The position numbers and the translations under genes are program-made. Below, piece by piece: positions 11,452-19,077 of a stretch of DNA of 64,000 bases. The DNA lies in assembly GCF_017916515.1 (NCBI RefSeq), contig NZ_JAFMTA010000001.1:2159127-2223126 (forward strand). Direction: 5' to 3'. Position 1 is the first letter of the stretch. Every line of letters starts with the position of its first letter. The stretch comes from Naasia sp. SYSU D00948. GTDB taxonomy: Bacteria; Actinomycetota; Actinomycetes; Actinomycetales; Microbacteriaceae. The notes below the pieces were generated by a model that worked only from the letters and a program-made list of their open reading frames with translations, did not search any database and was not told the origin of the DNA.

Positions 11452-12852
11452 ATGAGCATCACCACATCCACTCCATCCGCTCCGGCGGCGGCAGTGCCCG
11501 CCGCGGAGCGCCGGCGCACGACCTACGGGCGCCTCTGGCGCGGCGTGCCGCGCGACCTCGGGTTCCTGCTGCCGACCCTGCCGATCGTCGTCATCGGTGT
11601 CGCGGTGGTGTCCGGCCTGTTCTCCGCCGGCTTCAGCACGATCGTCCTCATCGTCGGACTGCCGATCCTGCTCGCCTCCCTGTGGGTCTCCCGGGGCTTC
11701 GGGATCGTCGAGATCGCCCGACTCGAGGCGGCGGGCCGGCCCCGCATCCCGCGTCCGGCGTGGCGGAAGCCGTCCGGGTCCGGTCAGGTCGCCGCGGTCC
11801 TCTCGCCGCTCGCGGACCTGCACTACTGGCTCTACCTGCTGCACACCGCGGTCGTGAACCCGATCGTCGGGATCGTCTCGTGGACCGTCTCGTTCGTGTG
11901 GGTGACGACCGGCCTCGGCGGCGTGACGTACTGGTTCTGGTCGCGCTGGACCGAGGATCCGGAACGCGACTGGAACCTCCTCGACGTCATCGTGGGGTTC
12001 TTCAGCCCCGGCACGGTGACCGGCCTGACGCAGCGCCAGGGCGACGCCATCGTCTACTTCGTCGTGGGCGTGCTGCTGCTCGTCACGCTTCCGTTCATCA
12101 CCCGCGGCCTCGTCTCGGTGCACCACGCGATCGCCCGCGGGATGCTCGGCGCATTCCCGAGCGAGGGACTGCGTGAGCAGGTCACCGGGCTCGCCTCGTC
12201 GCGGTCCGCCGCGGTCGCCGCGGAGGGCACGGCCCTGCGCCGGCTCGAGCGGGACATCCACGACGGCCCTCAGCAGCGCCTCGTCCGCATGCAGATGGAC
12301 CTCGCCTCCGCCGAGCGGCAGCTGGCCGACGACCCGGAGGCCGCCCGTACCCTCCTCGCGGGCGCCATGCAGCAGTCGCGGGAGGCGCTCGAGGAGCTCC
12401 GTGCCATCTCCCGCGGCTTCGCCCCGCCCATCCTGCTCGACCGAGGCCTCGTGCCCGCGCTGGAGTCGCTCGCGGCCCGCAGCCCCATCCCGGCCCGCGT
12501 GGTGGACGAGCTGCGGGAGGGCACCGTGCTGCCGGTCGAGCTCGAGCGCAACGCGTACTTCCTGGCCGCCGAGTCGCTCACGAACGCGGCGAAGCACAGC
12601 GACGCGACCTCGGCCGAGGTGCGGGTCGCCCTGCGCCGGGTGCCGGAGGGCGACGCCGGCTGGCTCGAGCTGACGGTCACGGACGACGGCCGCGGCGGCG
12701 CGGTGCCGGTCGCCGAGCACGGAATCGCCGGGCTCGAGGAGAGGGTCCACGGCCTCGGCGGGACGCTCACCCTGTCGAGCCCCGCCGGCGGCCCGACCGT
12801 CGTCACCGCCACCCTGCCGCTGCCCGCGGACACCGCCCAGCCTGCACGCTGA
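11452..12852 (+). CDS. two-component sensor histidine kinase (NarL/DesK type)
   Basis: This membrane kinase (466 aa) has four hydrophobic segments in its N-terminal half (about 40-85, 130-165, 205-225), arranged like the actinobacterial 'sensor' domain. The HisKA_3 dimerisation box ERDIHDGPQQRLV follows with the phospho-accepting His. A C-terminal HATPase domain carries NAAKHSDA (N box), DDGRGG (G1) and HGIAGLEERVHGLGG. It phosphorylates the response regulator encoded 32 bases downstream. The ATG at 11452 is preferred over an in-frame ATG 24 bases earlier because of its ribosome-binding site. The input signal is unknown. Confidence 0.88.
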   Translation: MSITTSTPSAPAAAVPAAERRRTTYGRLWRGVPRDLGFLLPTLPIVVIGVAVVSGLFSAGFSTIVLIVGLPILLASLWVSRGFGIVEIARLEAAGRPRIPRPAWRKPSGSGQVAAVLSPLADLHYWLYLLHTAVVNPIVGIVSWTVSFVWVTTGLGGVTYWFWSRWTEDPERDWNLLDVIVGFFSPGTVTGLTQRQGDAIVYFVVGVLLLVTLPFITRGLVSVHHAIARGMLGAFPSEGLREQVTGLASSRSAAVAAEGTALRRLERDIHDGPQQRLVRMQMDLASAERQLADDPEAARTLLAGAMQQSREALEELRAISRGFAPPILLDRGLVPALESLAARSPIPARVVDELREGTVLPVELERNAYFLAAESLTNAAKHSDATSAEVRVALRRVPEGDAGWLELTVTDDGRGGAVPVAEHGIAGLEERVHGLGGTLTLSSPAGGPTVVTATLPLPADTAQPAR

Positions 12853-12856
12853 CCCG

Positions 12857-12892
12857 CCGCTCACCCGCCCCTAGGCTGGGGCGGGTGAGCGG
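12857..12892 (+). promoter_or_regulatory. perfect 15-bp hairpin covering the response-regulator start
   Basis: CCGCTCACCCGCCCC (12857-12871) is exactly complementary to 12878-12892 across a six-base loop. The right arm contains the GTG start at 12885 and the bases in front of it. In a transcript from the kinase promoter this would hide the start. A leaderless transcript from the TAGGCT box in the loop would lack the left arm. Confidence 0.6.
12872..12877 (+). promoter_or_regulatory. -10 box of response regulator gene
   Basis: TAGGCT lies seven bases before the GTG at 12885 and forms the loop of the hairpin that covers the start. Confidence 0.4.
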
Positions 12893-13532
12893 TCTGCGCG
12901 TCCTGGTCGCGGACGACTCGGTGCTGCTGCGGGAGGGCCTCGTCCGGGTGCTCGGCGAGGCGGGGCACTCGGTCGTCGGGGCCTACGGGGACGCCGAGTC
13001 GCTCCTCGCGGCGGCCCCCGGCCTCGACCCTCAGCTCGTCGTGCTCGACGTCCGCATGCCGCCGACCTTCCGGGACGAGGGTGTCCGCGCCGCCGTACAG
13101 CTCCGGTCCCTCCTGCCGCGGACCGGGATCCTCCTGCTCTCCCAGTACGTCGAGGTCACCTACGCGCAGGAGCTGCTGGGCTCGGGGCGCGGGGGAGTGG
13201 GGTACCTGCTCAAGGACCGGGTGGCGTCGCTCGCCGAGCTGAAGGACGCGATCGGCAGGATCGCGGCCGGGGGGACCGTGCTCGATCCGGAGGTGGTCGC
13301 CCAGCTCCTCGGGCGCCGCAACGATCCGCTCGCCACCCTCACTCCGCGGGAGCGGGAGGTGCTGCAGCTCATGGCGGAGGGCCGCACGAACGCGGCGATC
13401 GCGGAGTCGCTCTTCATCGGCGTCGGCGCCGTGGAGAAGAACGTGACGTCGATCTTCGCGAAGCTCGGGCTCGAGGACAGCGGCGGCGACCACAGGCGGG
13501 TGCTGGCCGTCCTCGCCTGGCTCCAGCGCTGA
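12885..13532 (+). CDS. two-component response regulator, NarL/LuxR family
   Basis: A 215-residue DNA-binding regulator, partner of the preceding kinase. The receiver domain (1-120) has the acidic pair Asp10-Asp11, phospho-acceptor Asp55 in LVVLDVRMPP, and the conserved Lys in GYLLKDRV. A LuxR-type helix-turn-helix begins at LTPREREVLQLMAEG. The recognition helix region NAAIAESLFIGVGAVEKNVTS is somewhat unusual at its end. The GTG start is embedded in a strong hairpin, so expression may depend on coupling to kinase translation or on its own leaderless promoter. Confidence 0.9.
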   Translation: MSGLRVLVADDSVLLREGLVRVLGEAGHSVVGAYGDAESLLAAAPGLDPQLVVLDVRMPPTFRDEGVRAAVQLRSLLPRTGILLLSQYVEVTYAQELLGSGRGGVGYLLKDRVASLAELKDAIGRIAAGGTVLDPEVVAQLLGRRNDPLATLTPREREVLQLMAEGRTNAAIAESLFIGVGAVEKNVTSIFAKLGLEDSGGDHRRVLAVLAWLQR

Positions 13533-13558
13533 CGGGAGGCGCCGGGCGCCGGGGCGGT

Positions 13559-13564
13559 TAGACT
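13559..13564 (+). promoter_or_regulatory. -10 box of the thiamine transport operon
   Basis: TAGACT sits six bases upstream of 13571, placing the transcript start at the very beginning of the TPP riboswitch. Confidence 0.55.
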
Positions 13565-13572
13565 CGGATCGA

Positions 13573-13674
13573 CACGGGAGTCCGGTGAGCCGGGCTGAGA
13601 GGAAGCTTCTCCAAGCTTCGACCGTCGAACCTGATCTGGATCATGCCAGCGCAGGGAGGCATCTCCATCCCGTG
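13573..13674 (+). ncRNA. TPP riboswitch (THI element)
   Basis: The aptamer contains the hallmark segments GGGCTGAGA and ACCTGATCTGGATCATGCCAG followed by GCAGGGAG, and P1 arms CACGGG (13573-13578) and CCCGTG (13669-13674). Thiamine pyrophosphate binding is expected to lower expression of the downstream ykoEDC genes. Bases 13672-13674 of P1 are shared with the following hairpin (13672-13702). Confidence 0.95.
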
Positions 13675-13702
13675 CCCTTCTTTCCGCTTGACGAAAGGGC
13701 AC
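13672..13702 (+). promoter_or_regulatory. riboswitch expression platform, SD-covering hairpin
   Basis: GTGCCCTT pairs with AAGGGCAC (13695-13702). The right arm contains GAAAGGG, the ribosome-binding site of ykoE, eight bases before its GTG. This suggests control of translation initiation. No U-tract follows, so it is unlikely to be a terminator. Confidence 0.55.
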
Positions 13703-13707
13703 GCACA

Positions 13708-14319
13708 GTGACCGCAGCAGTCTCCACCCGCCGACCGTCCCGCCTGCGCTGGCGGGTCGTCGACATCGTCGTGGCCGCCGTCCTCGGGGTCGCGGCCGGC
13801 CTCGTGTTCCTCGCCTGGAACCTCGGCTACCAGGTGCCCGGCTCGATCCTCGAAGCAGCGCTCCCCGGCCTGCAGGGACTCGTGAACGGCGTCTGGCTCT
13901 TCGCCGGGGTCCTCGGGGCCCTGATCATCCGCAAGCCCGGCGCCGCGATCTTCACCGAGCTCGTCGCCGCCGTCGTCTCGGCGCTGGTCGGCAACCAGTG
14001 GGGCAGCTTCCTGACGTTCGAAGCCGGCATCGTGCAGGGCCTCGGCGCGGAGCTCGTGTTCCTCGCCTTCCTCTACCGGCGCTGGACGCTTCCCGTCGCG
14101 GTGCTCGCCGGGGCGGGCGCCGGCCTGTTCGGTGCCGTCAACGACCTGTTCCTCTGGTATCCGGGGTCGGGTCCCGCCTTCGCGTCCATCTATCTGGTGT
14201 CGTCCGTCGTCTCGGGCGCCGTGATCGCGGGCGGCCTCTCGTGGGTCCTCGCGCGAGCCCTGGCCCGGACCGGGGCCCTCTCCCGCTTCGCGGCGGGACG
14301 CGAGTCTGCGCGGGTCTGA
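13708..14319 (+). CDS. ykoE: ECF transporter substrate-binding (S) component YkoE, thiamine/HMP
   Basis: YkoE is the membrane S-component that binds thiamine or its pyrimidine precursor HMP. The 203-residue protein is almost entirely hydrophobic with about six membrane segments. It carries the family's GVLGALIIRKPGAAIFTEL and LVGNQWGSF segments and LFGAVNDLFLWY. The GTG start lies eight bases after the ribosome-binding site that is held in the riboswitch hairpin. The ATPase and transmembrane component genes follow at once (1-base gap, then overlap), and the TPP riboswitch upstream supports the assignment. Confidence 0.9.
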   Translation: MTAAVSTRRPSRLRWRVVDIVVAAVLGVAAGLVFLAWNLGYQVPGSILEAALPGLQGLVNGVWLFAGVLGALIIRKPGAAIFTELVAAVVSALVGNQWGSFLTFEAGIVQGLGAELVFLAFLYRRWTLPVAVLAGAGAGLFGAVNDLFLWYPGSGPAFASIYLVSSVVSGAVIAGGLSWVLARALARTGALSRFAAGRESARV

Positions 14320-14320
14320 C

Positions 14321-15787
14321 GTGGCGTCGGGCATCCGCGCCGCCCGCCTCGAGGCCCGGAGCTGGGGATGGCGCCACGCCTCCCGCCGGGACTGGGCCGT
14401 CCGCGGCCTGGACCTCGACGTCCCGGCCGGGCAGCGCGTGCTGCTGCTCGGAGCCTCCGGAGCCGGGAAGTCGACGCTCCTCCTCGGCGCGGCCGGACTG
14501 CTCGGCGGAGTGGACGAGGGAGAGGAGGCGGGAGCCGTCCTCCTCGACGGCGTCCCCTCCGCCTCGGCCCGGGGGCGCGCGGGACTCGTGCAGCAGGACC
14601 CGGAAGCGGGAGTGATCCTCGCGCGGGTCGGCGACGACGTGGCCTTCGGCTGCGAGAACCTCGGCGTGCCTCGGGGCGAGATCTGGGCCCGGGTTGCGGA
14701 GGCACTCGACGCGGTGGGGCTCGACGTGCCGCTCGACACCCCCACCTCCCGGCTCTCGGGCGGCCAGAAGCAGCGCCTCGCGATGGCCGGCGTCCTCGCC
14801 ATGCGACCCGGACTCGTCCTGCTCGACGAGCCCACGGCGAACCTGGACCCCGAGGGAGTGGCCGAGGTCCGCGCGGCCGTGGCCCGCCTCGTCGAGGAGA
14901 CGGGGGCCACGCTCGTCGTCGTGGAGCACCGCACCGACGTGTGGGCCGACCTGGTGGACCGGGTCGTCGTCCTCGGGCCCGACGGTGTCGTCGCCGACGG
15001 CGCTCCCGCCGGCGTGTTCGGGCAGGAGGGGGACCGGCTGGCCGCCGGGGGCGTCTGGGTGCCGGGACACCTGCCGCAGGTCGCGCCCGCCGAGGCCCGG
15101 GAGGGTGAGCCCCTGCTGCGCATCGAGCGGCTGACGGCCGGTCGCGGACGCCGCCCCGTCCTCACCCTCGACGAGGAGCTGGAGGTCGCCGGGGGGACCG
15201 CGACGGCCTTCACCGGCCCGAACGGCGCCGGCAAGTCGACGGTCGCGCTCACCCTCGCCGGCCTGCTCCCGCCGCTCGCGGGACGCGTGGACGCACTCCC
15301 TGCGCTCGCGGCCGGGGCCGCGCCCGAGCCGGCGCGGTGGCGATCCCGCGAGCTGCTCTCCCGCATCGGCACGGTCTTCCAGAATCCGGAGCACCAGTTC
15401 CTCACCGGCCGGGTGGCGGACGAGCTGGCGGTCGGCCCCCGGGCACTCGGGCTCCCCGAGGACGCCGTAGCGGCTCGGGTCGAGGAGCTCCTGGAGCGGC
15501 TGGGGCTGAGCCGACTCGCGGCCGCCAATCCGTTCACGCTGTCCGGCGGGGAGAAGCGCCGCCTCTCGGTCGCCACGGCGCTGGCGACCCGGCCGCGGAT
15601 GCTGGTGCTCGACGAGCCCACCTTCGGCCAGGACGTGCGGACGTGGACCAGCCTCGTCCTGCTGTTCCGCGAGCTCCTGGACGAGGGCGCGGCTCTCGTC
15701 ACGGTGACCCACGACGACCGGTTCCTCTCCGCGCTCGCCACCCGCACGGTGGCCCTCGGCGCCGTCGGGGCGGGGAGCCGGGCGTGA
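14321..15787 (+). CDS. ykoD: ECF transporter duplicated ATPase component YkoD
   Basis: A fused double ABC ATPase (488 aa) that powers YkoE/YkoC uptake. The first half has Walker A LLLGASGAGKSTLL, signature LSGGQKQRLAMA and Walker B LVLLDEPTANLD. The second half has FTGPNGAGKSTVAL, LSGGEKRRLSVATAL and MLVLDEPTFGQD. The second Q-loop (GTVFQNPEHQFLT) is typical of ECF ATPases. The GTG start is one base after the ykoE stop, and its end overlaps ykoC by four bases (GTGA). Confidence 0.93.
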   Translation: MASGIRAARLEARSWGWRHASRRDWAVRGLDLDVPAGQRVLLLGASGAGKSTLLLGAAGLLGGVDEGEEAGAVLLDGVPSASARGRAGLVQQDPEAGVILARVGDDVAFGCENLGVPRGEIWARVAEALDAVGLDVPLDTPTSRLSGGQKQRLAMAGVLAMRPGLVLLDEPTANLDPEGVAEVRAAVARLVEETGATLVVVEHRTDVWADLVDRVVVLGPDGVVADGAPAGVFGQEGDRLAAGGVWVPGHLPQVAPAEAREGEPLLRIERLTAGRGRRPVLTLDEELEVAGGTATAFTGPNGAGKSTVALTLAGLLPPLAGRVDALPALAAGAAPEPARWRSRELLSRIGTVFQNPEHQFLTGRVADELAVGPRALGLPEDAVAARVEELLERLGLSRLAAANPFTLSGGEKRRLSVATALATRPRMLVLDEPTFGQDVRTWTSLVLLFRELLDEGAALVTVTHDDRFLSALATRTVALGAVGAGSRA

Positions 15788-16563
15788 CCGCGGCGATCGA
15801 GGGTGCCGGGCCGATCGCGGGGGCGAACCCGGTGACCAAGCTCGCGGCGTCCGCCGTCCTCGCCGTGGCGCTGGTGCTCTCCCTCGACCTGGTGTCCGCA
15901 TCCGTGGCCCTCGCCCTCGAGCTGCTGGCGCTGCCCTTCGCCGGGGTGCCGTGGAAGGTGCTGTGGCGGCGCACCGCCGTCGTGTGGCTCGCCGCCCCGC
16001 TCACCGGGCTGACGATCCTGCTGTACGGCCGGACCAGCGGGACCGTCTACGTCGACTGGCTCCTCGTCCGGATCTCGGACGGCTCGGTCGAGCTGGCGAT
16101 CGCCACCGTGCTCCGCGTGCTCGCCGTCGGCCTCCCCGCGGTGGTGCTCTTCCTCACGGTCGACCCGACGGACCTCGCCGACGGTCTCGCGCAGCTCGTC
16201 CGGCTCCCCGCCCGGTTCGTGCTCGGCGCGCTCGCCGGACTGCGGCTGCTGGCCGTCTTCTGGGAGGACTGGCGGACGCTCGAGCTGGCTCGCCGCGCCC
16301 GCGGAGTGGCGGACACGGGCCGGCTCCGCCGCTTCGCGGGGCAGGCGTTCGCGCTCCTCGTGCTCGCCATCCGGCGCGGCAGCGCCCTGGCGACCGCCAT
16401 GGAGGCCCGGGGCTTCGGGGCGCCCGGGGAGCGCACCTGGGCCCGTCCCTCCCGCCTCGGGGGACGGGACGCTGCGCTGTTCGCCGGGTCCGTCCTCATC
16501 GCCGCCGCCGCGGTCACCGCCGCCGTGGCGACCGGGAGCTGGAACTTCATTGCCGGCCGCTGA
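15784..16563 (+). CDS. ykoC: ECF transporter transmembrane (T) component YkoC
   Basis: The T-component couples the two ATPase halves to the S-component. The 259-residue protein has about five membrane segments. It has the coupling-helix motif region AMEARGFGAPGERTW, matching the ARG signature of ECF T proteins, and an earlier LARRARGVADTG copy. The GTG start overlaps the ykoD stop (GTGA). Its 3' end overlaps the following P-loop gene by 14 bases, so all four genes form one riboswitch-controlled operon. Confidence 0.9.
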   Translation: MTAAIEGAGPIAGANPVTKLAASAVLAVALVLSLDLVSASVALALELLALPFAGVPWKVLWRRTAVVWLAAPLTGLTILLYGRTSGTVYVDWLLVRISDGSVELAIATVLRVLAVGLPAVVLFLTVDPTDLADGLAQLVRLPARFVLGALAGLRLLAVFWEDWRTLELARRARGVADTGRLRRFAGQAFALLVLAIRRGSALATAMEARGFGAPGERTWARPSRLGGRDAALFAGSVLIAAAAVTAAVATGSWNFIAGR

Positions 16564-17086
16564 GCCCACCCTCGACGAGCTCGTCCGCCGCATCCGCGGC
16601 TCGGGCTCGCGGCCGGTCGTGCTCCTCGACGGAGGCTCCGGGGCCGGGAAGACGACGCTCGCGACCGCACTGGCCGAGGTGCTGCCCGCCCAGCTCGTGT
16701 CGCTCGACGACGTCTACCCGGGATGGGACGGCCTGGAGCAGGCGAGCTCGGCGGTGACCGACGACCTTCTGGGCCGCCACCGCTGGCAGCGCTGGGACTG
16801 GTCGAGCGAGCGCCCCGCCGAGGTCCACACGCTCGACCCGGCCGCCCCGCTCGTCGTCGAGGGCGCAGGCGCCCTCAGCAGGCGGAGCCGTGCCCTCGCG
16901 ACCTTCGCCATCTGGCTCGAGCTCGACGAGGAGGAGCGCCGGCACCGTGCCCTCGCACGCGACGGGGACACGTACGCGCCACACTGGGAGCGGTGGGCCC
17001 GGCAGGAGCGCGCCTTCTTCGAGCGCGAGCGGCCGGATCTCCTCGCGGACGTCGTGCTGGACGGGGCCCTCAGCCTCGTTGCGTGA
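16550..17086 (+). CDS. P-loop nucleotide kinase, uridine-kinase-like, in thiamine operon
   Basis: A 178-residue P-loop protein. Walker A is LLDGGSGAGKTTLA with Lys34. A SLDDVYPGWDG segment resembles the acceptor-binding region of uridine/pantothenate-type kinases. LVVEGAGALSRRSR and an Arg-rich lid (DEEERRHRALARDGDTY) follow. The TTG start is the only one that fits, 14 bases inside ykoC. Because it lies in the TPP-riboswitch operon, its substrate could be a thiamine-related alcohol such as HMP or thiamine. That is inference, and sequence alone does not fix the substrate. Its end converges with and overlaps the next minus-strand gene by 17 bases. Confidence 0.75.
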   Translation: MPAAEPTLDELVRRIRGSGSRPVVLLDGGSGAGKTTLATALAEVLPAQLVSLDDVYPGWDGLEQASSAVTDDLLGRHRWQRWDWSSERPAEVHTLDPAAPLVVEGAGALSRRSRALATFAIWLELDEEERRHRALARDGDTYAPHWERWARQERAFFERERPDLLADVVLDGALSLVA

Positions 17087-18305
17087 CCCACTCGACGAAC
17101 TCCGGCACGACGACGCCCGGGCTGGCGAGGCGCCACAGTGGACCAGGATCCCCGATGGCACGATCGAGCACGACGGGCACCGACATCGGTCCGTCCATCG
17201 TCTCCACGCTCACCGAGCCGACCCGGCCGCCCTCGCGGGAGAGCGTCACCGGCTCCACCGAAGGGGTCACCTCCATGGAGCGGCCGCCCCAGTCGAGCGT
17301 GGAGACGGACTCCTCGGTGACGGCGTCGGCGGTGGCACCCCACGCGGTCGTGTAGCGGGCGACGGGAGTGCCGGCGGGCAGCACCTCCCGCTGACCCAGC
17401 GCGGAGGACGCCGAGGCCAGGAAGGCGTCCATGTCGCCCGCGAGCTGCTCGTAGGAGGGCTCGCCGAGGAACGCGCCGTACACGGTCACCTCCTCGCCGC
17501 CGACCGCGACCGGGACCGCGAACAGGAGGCAGACGCCGGCCTCGTCGGTGTAGCTGCGGGAGACGCCGATGATGCCGTCCTCGGGTCGGTAGCGGATGTC
17601 GTTGCCGAAGGTCGTCCCGCGCGTCGTCGTCGCGGTCTCGAGCGTCACCGCCTCCGCGAGGAAGGGGTCGGCGAGGGCGAGCGCCGCGATCCGGGCGAGG
17701 TCCGCGCCGGACCCGACGCTCCTCGCGGACAGGCCGGTCGTGTCCGCGACCTCGATCGAGTCCAGCCCGCGCTCCGCAAGCCATGCGTCGGCCGCCGTCA
17801 GGTAGCCGTCGAGGGACCCGAACGCCCAGCGGGCGACCATCTCGGCGTGGTTGTTGCTCGAGGCGAGCAGCATCGCGTGCAGCGCCTCCCGCTCGGTCCA
17901 GGTGTCCCCGGGCACGACCCGCACCGCCCGGACGCCCTCGGCGGTGTACCGCTGATACGCCGCGAAGTCCTCGCCGGTGACGGGCACCGACGGGCCGCTG
18001 CGCCCCGCCTCCAGGGGATGCCGATCGAGCACCAGAAGAGCGGTGATGACCTTGGCCGCGGCGGCCATCGGAACGATCGCGTCGGAGCCGAGCGGCTCCT
18101 GATCCGGTCCGAGGGTCACCGCGGCGGAGCCGGTGACCGGGAGCACCGGGTCCGGCGCCTCGCCGGTCGTCGCCGTCACCGGCAGAGGCTCGACCGAGGC
18201 CTGGGGCAGGGGAGCGAGCAGCGCGACGGGACCGTAGACGGCCGCGGCGACGAGCAGCAGGGCGCCGGCCGCCGCCAGCACACGGTTCCGCTCCCCCCGC
18301 GCCAT
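17070..18305 (-). CDS. D-alanyl-D-alanine carboxypeptidase-like protein lacking catalytic residues
   Basis: The 411-residue protein has an N-terminal membrane anchor (about 8-30) and a peptidase S11 (penicillin-binding) fold outside the membrane. The active-site motifs are altered. The SxxK box reads A-A-A-K at 82-85, so the nucleophile Ser is Ala82. The SxN box is kept (SSNN, 149-152). The KTG box in GV-SRS-YTDEAG (249-251) has lost the Lys and Gly. The fold is otherwise well preserved, so it is probably a peptidoglycan-binding or structural paralogue rather than an active carboxypeptidase. The start is chosen at the anchor. Confidence 0.75.
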   Translation of the reverse strand: MARGERNRVLAAAGALLLVAAAVYGPVALLAPLPQASVEPLPVTATTGEAPDPVLPVTGSAAVTLGPDQEPLGSDAIVPMAAAAKVITALLVLDRHPLEAGRSGPSVPVTGEDFAAYQRYTAEGVRAVRVVPGDTWTEREALHAMLLASSNNHAEMVARWAFGSLDGYLTAADAWLAERGLDSIEVADTTGLSARSVGSGADLARIAALALADPFLAEAVTLETATTTRGTTFGNDIRYRPEDGIIGVSRSYTDEAGVCLLFAVPVAVGGEEVTVYGAFLGEPSYEQLAGDMDAFLASASSALGQREVLPAGTPVARYTTAWGATADAVTEESVSTLDWGGRSMEVTPSVEPVTLSREGGRVGSVSVETMDGPMSVPVVLDRAIGDPGPLWRLASPGVVVPEFVEWVTQRG

Positions 18306-18357
18306 GGGGGAGAGGCTAGCGGCGCGCAAGGCCCCCGGGCGCAGGAACCGCCGGGGG

Positions 18358-18363
18358 TAACGT
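18358..18363 (+). promoter_or_regulatory. -10 box, leaderless arrangement
   Basis: TAACGT ends six bases before the ATG at 18370. The six bases in between (GGAGGC) are too close to the start for a normal ribosome-binding site. Confidence 0.4.
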
Positions 18364-18369
18364 GGAGGC

Positions 18370-18651
18370 ATGAGTGACGCCCACCCCGCTGTCCCGCAGA
18401 GCAAGGAGTACGTCGCGGAGTTCATCGACGGTCCTTTCGAGGGCCGGGTCGAGCACCGCATCCTGATCGACGGCAAGTACGACGAGGAGATCAGCGAGAT
18501 GGCCTCCGTCGTCGGCAGCGAGCGGCTCTTCTGGTACGTCGCCGAGGACAGCCGCGTGATCCAGGGCGTCCCGCACGTCCGCTACCGCTGGGACGAGCGG
18601 GACAGCGACGCGGTGCAGGACGACACGGACATCGACTCGCTGCGCTTCTAG
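18370..18651 (+). CDS. conserved hypothetical protein (93 aa)
   Basis: An acidic 93-residue soluble protein (YVAEFIDGPFEGRVEHR near the start, RYRWDERDSDAVQDD near the end) with no signal peptide, membrane segment or recognised domain. Codon use matches its neighbours. It is divergent from the carboxypeptidase-like gene, and its stop lies four bases from the stop of the convergent metallopeptidase-like gene. Confidence 0.6.
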   Translation: MSDAHPAVPQSKEYVAEFIDGPFEGRVEHRILIDGKYDEEISEMASVVGSERLFWYVAEDSRVIQGVPHVRYRWDERDSDAVQDDTDIDSLRF

Positions 18652-18655
18652 GGCC

Positions 18656-19009
18656 TCAGGCCCAGCCCAGCTCGTGCAGCCGCTCGTCGTCGATGCCGTA
18701 GTAGTGCGCGATCTCGTGCACGAGCGTGACGTGGATCTCATCCCGGAGCTCGTCCTCGTCGTCGCAGATGGCGAGCAGCGGCTCACGGAAGAGGATGATC
18801 CGGTCGGGCATCTCGCCGAAGCCGTAGCGGTCCCGCTCCGTGACGGCGACCCCGTCGTAGGTGCCGAGCACGTCGAGCGACCCGTCCTCCGGCCGGTCCT
18901 CGACGACGAACACGACGTTCTCGAGTCCGTCGACCATCTCGTCCGGGAGCTCGTCGAGCTCCTCGACGACGAGCCGCTCGAACTCCTCCGGCGGGATGTC
19001 GAGGCTCAT
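18656..19009 (-). CDS. minimal zincin-type metallopeptidase family protein
   Basis: A 117-residue protein with the zinc-protease signature HEIAHYYGIDDERLHELGW near its C-terminus (HExxH followed by a spaced Asp/His). It matches the small 'possible zinc metallopeptidase' family (PF06262) common in actinobacteria. Members fold like zincins but few have demonstrated proteolysis. The ATG follows GGAAGG, a good ribosome-binding site. It is cytoplasmic, with no signal peptide. Confidence 0.82.
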   Translation of the reverse strand: MSLDIPPEEFERLVVEELDELPDEMVDGLENVVFVVEDRPEDGSLDVLGTYDGVAVTERDRYGFGEMPDRIILFREPLLAICDDEDELRDEIHVTLVHEIAHYYGIDDERLHELGWA

Positions 19010-19077
19010 GCATCCTTCCGGGGTCTGGGGCGGGCGGCGACCCGATCCACCCTACGAGGCCGGGCGGTCGTGCACGC

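Noticed and set aside
11428-12852. Histidine kinase starting at ATG 11428
   Set aside because: This ATG overlaps a GACAAT -10 box and lacks a ribosome-binding site at proper distance. The ATG at 11452 has one.
13558-16593. A minus-strand open frame of about 1000 codons across the thiamine operon
   Set aside because: It is antisense to ykoE, ykoD and ykoC, has Arg/Ser/Pro-rich low-complexity translation and matches no family. Long antisense frames are expected at this GC content.
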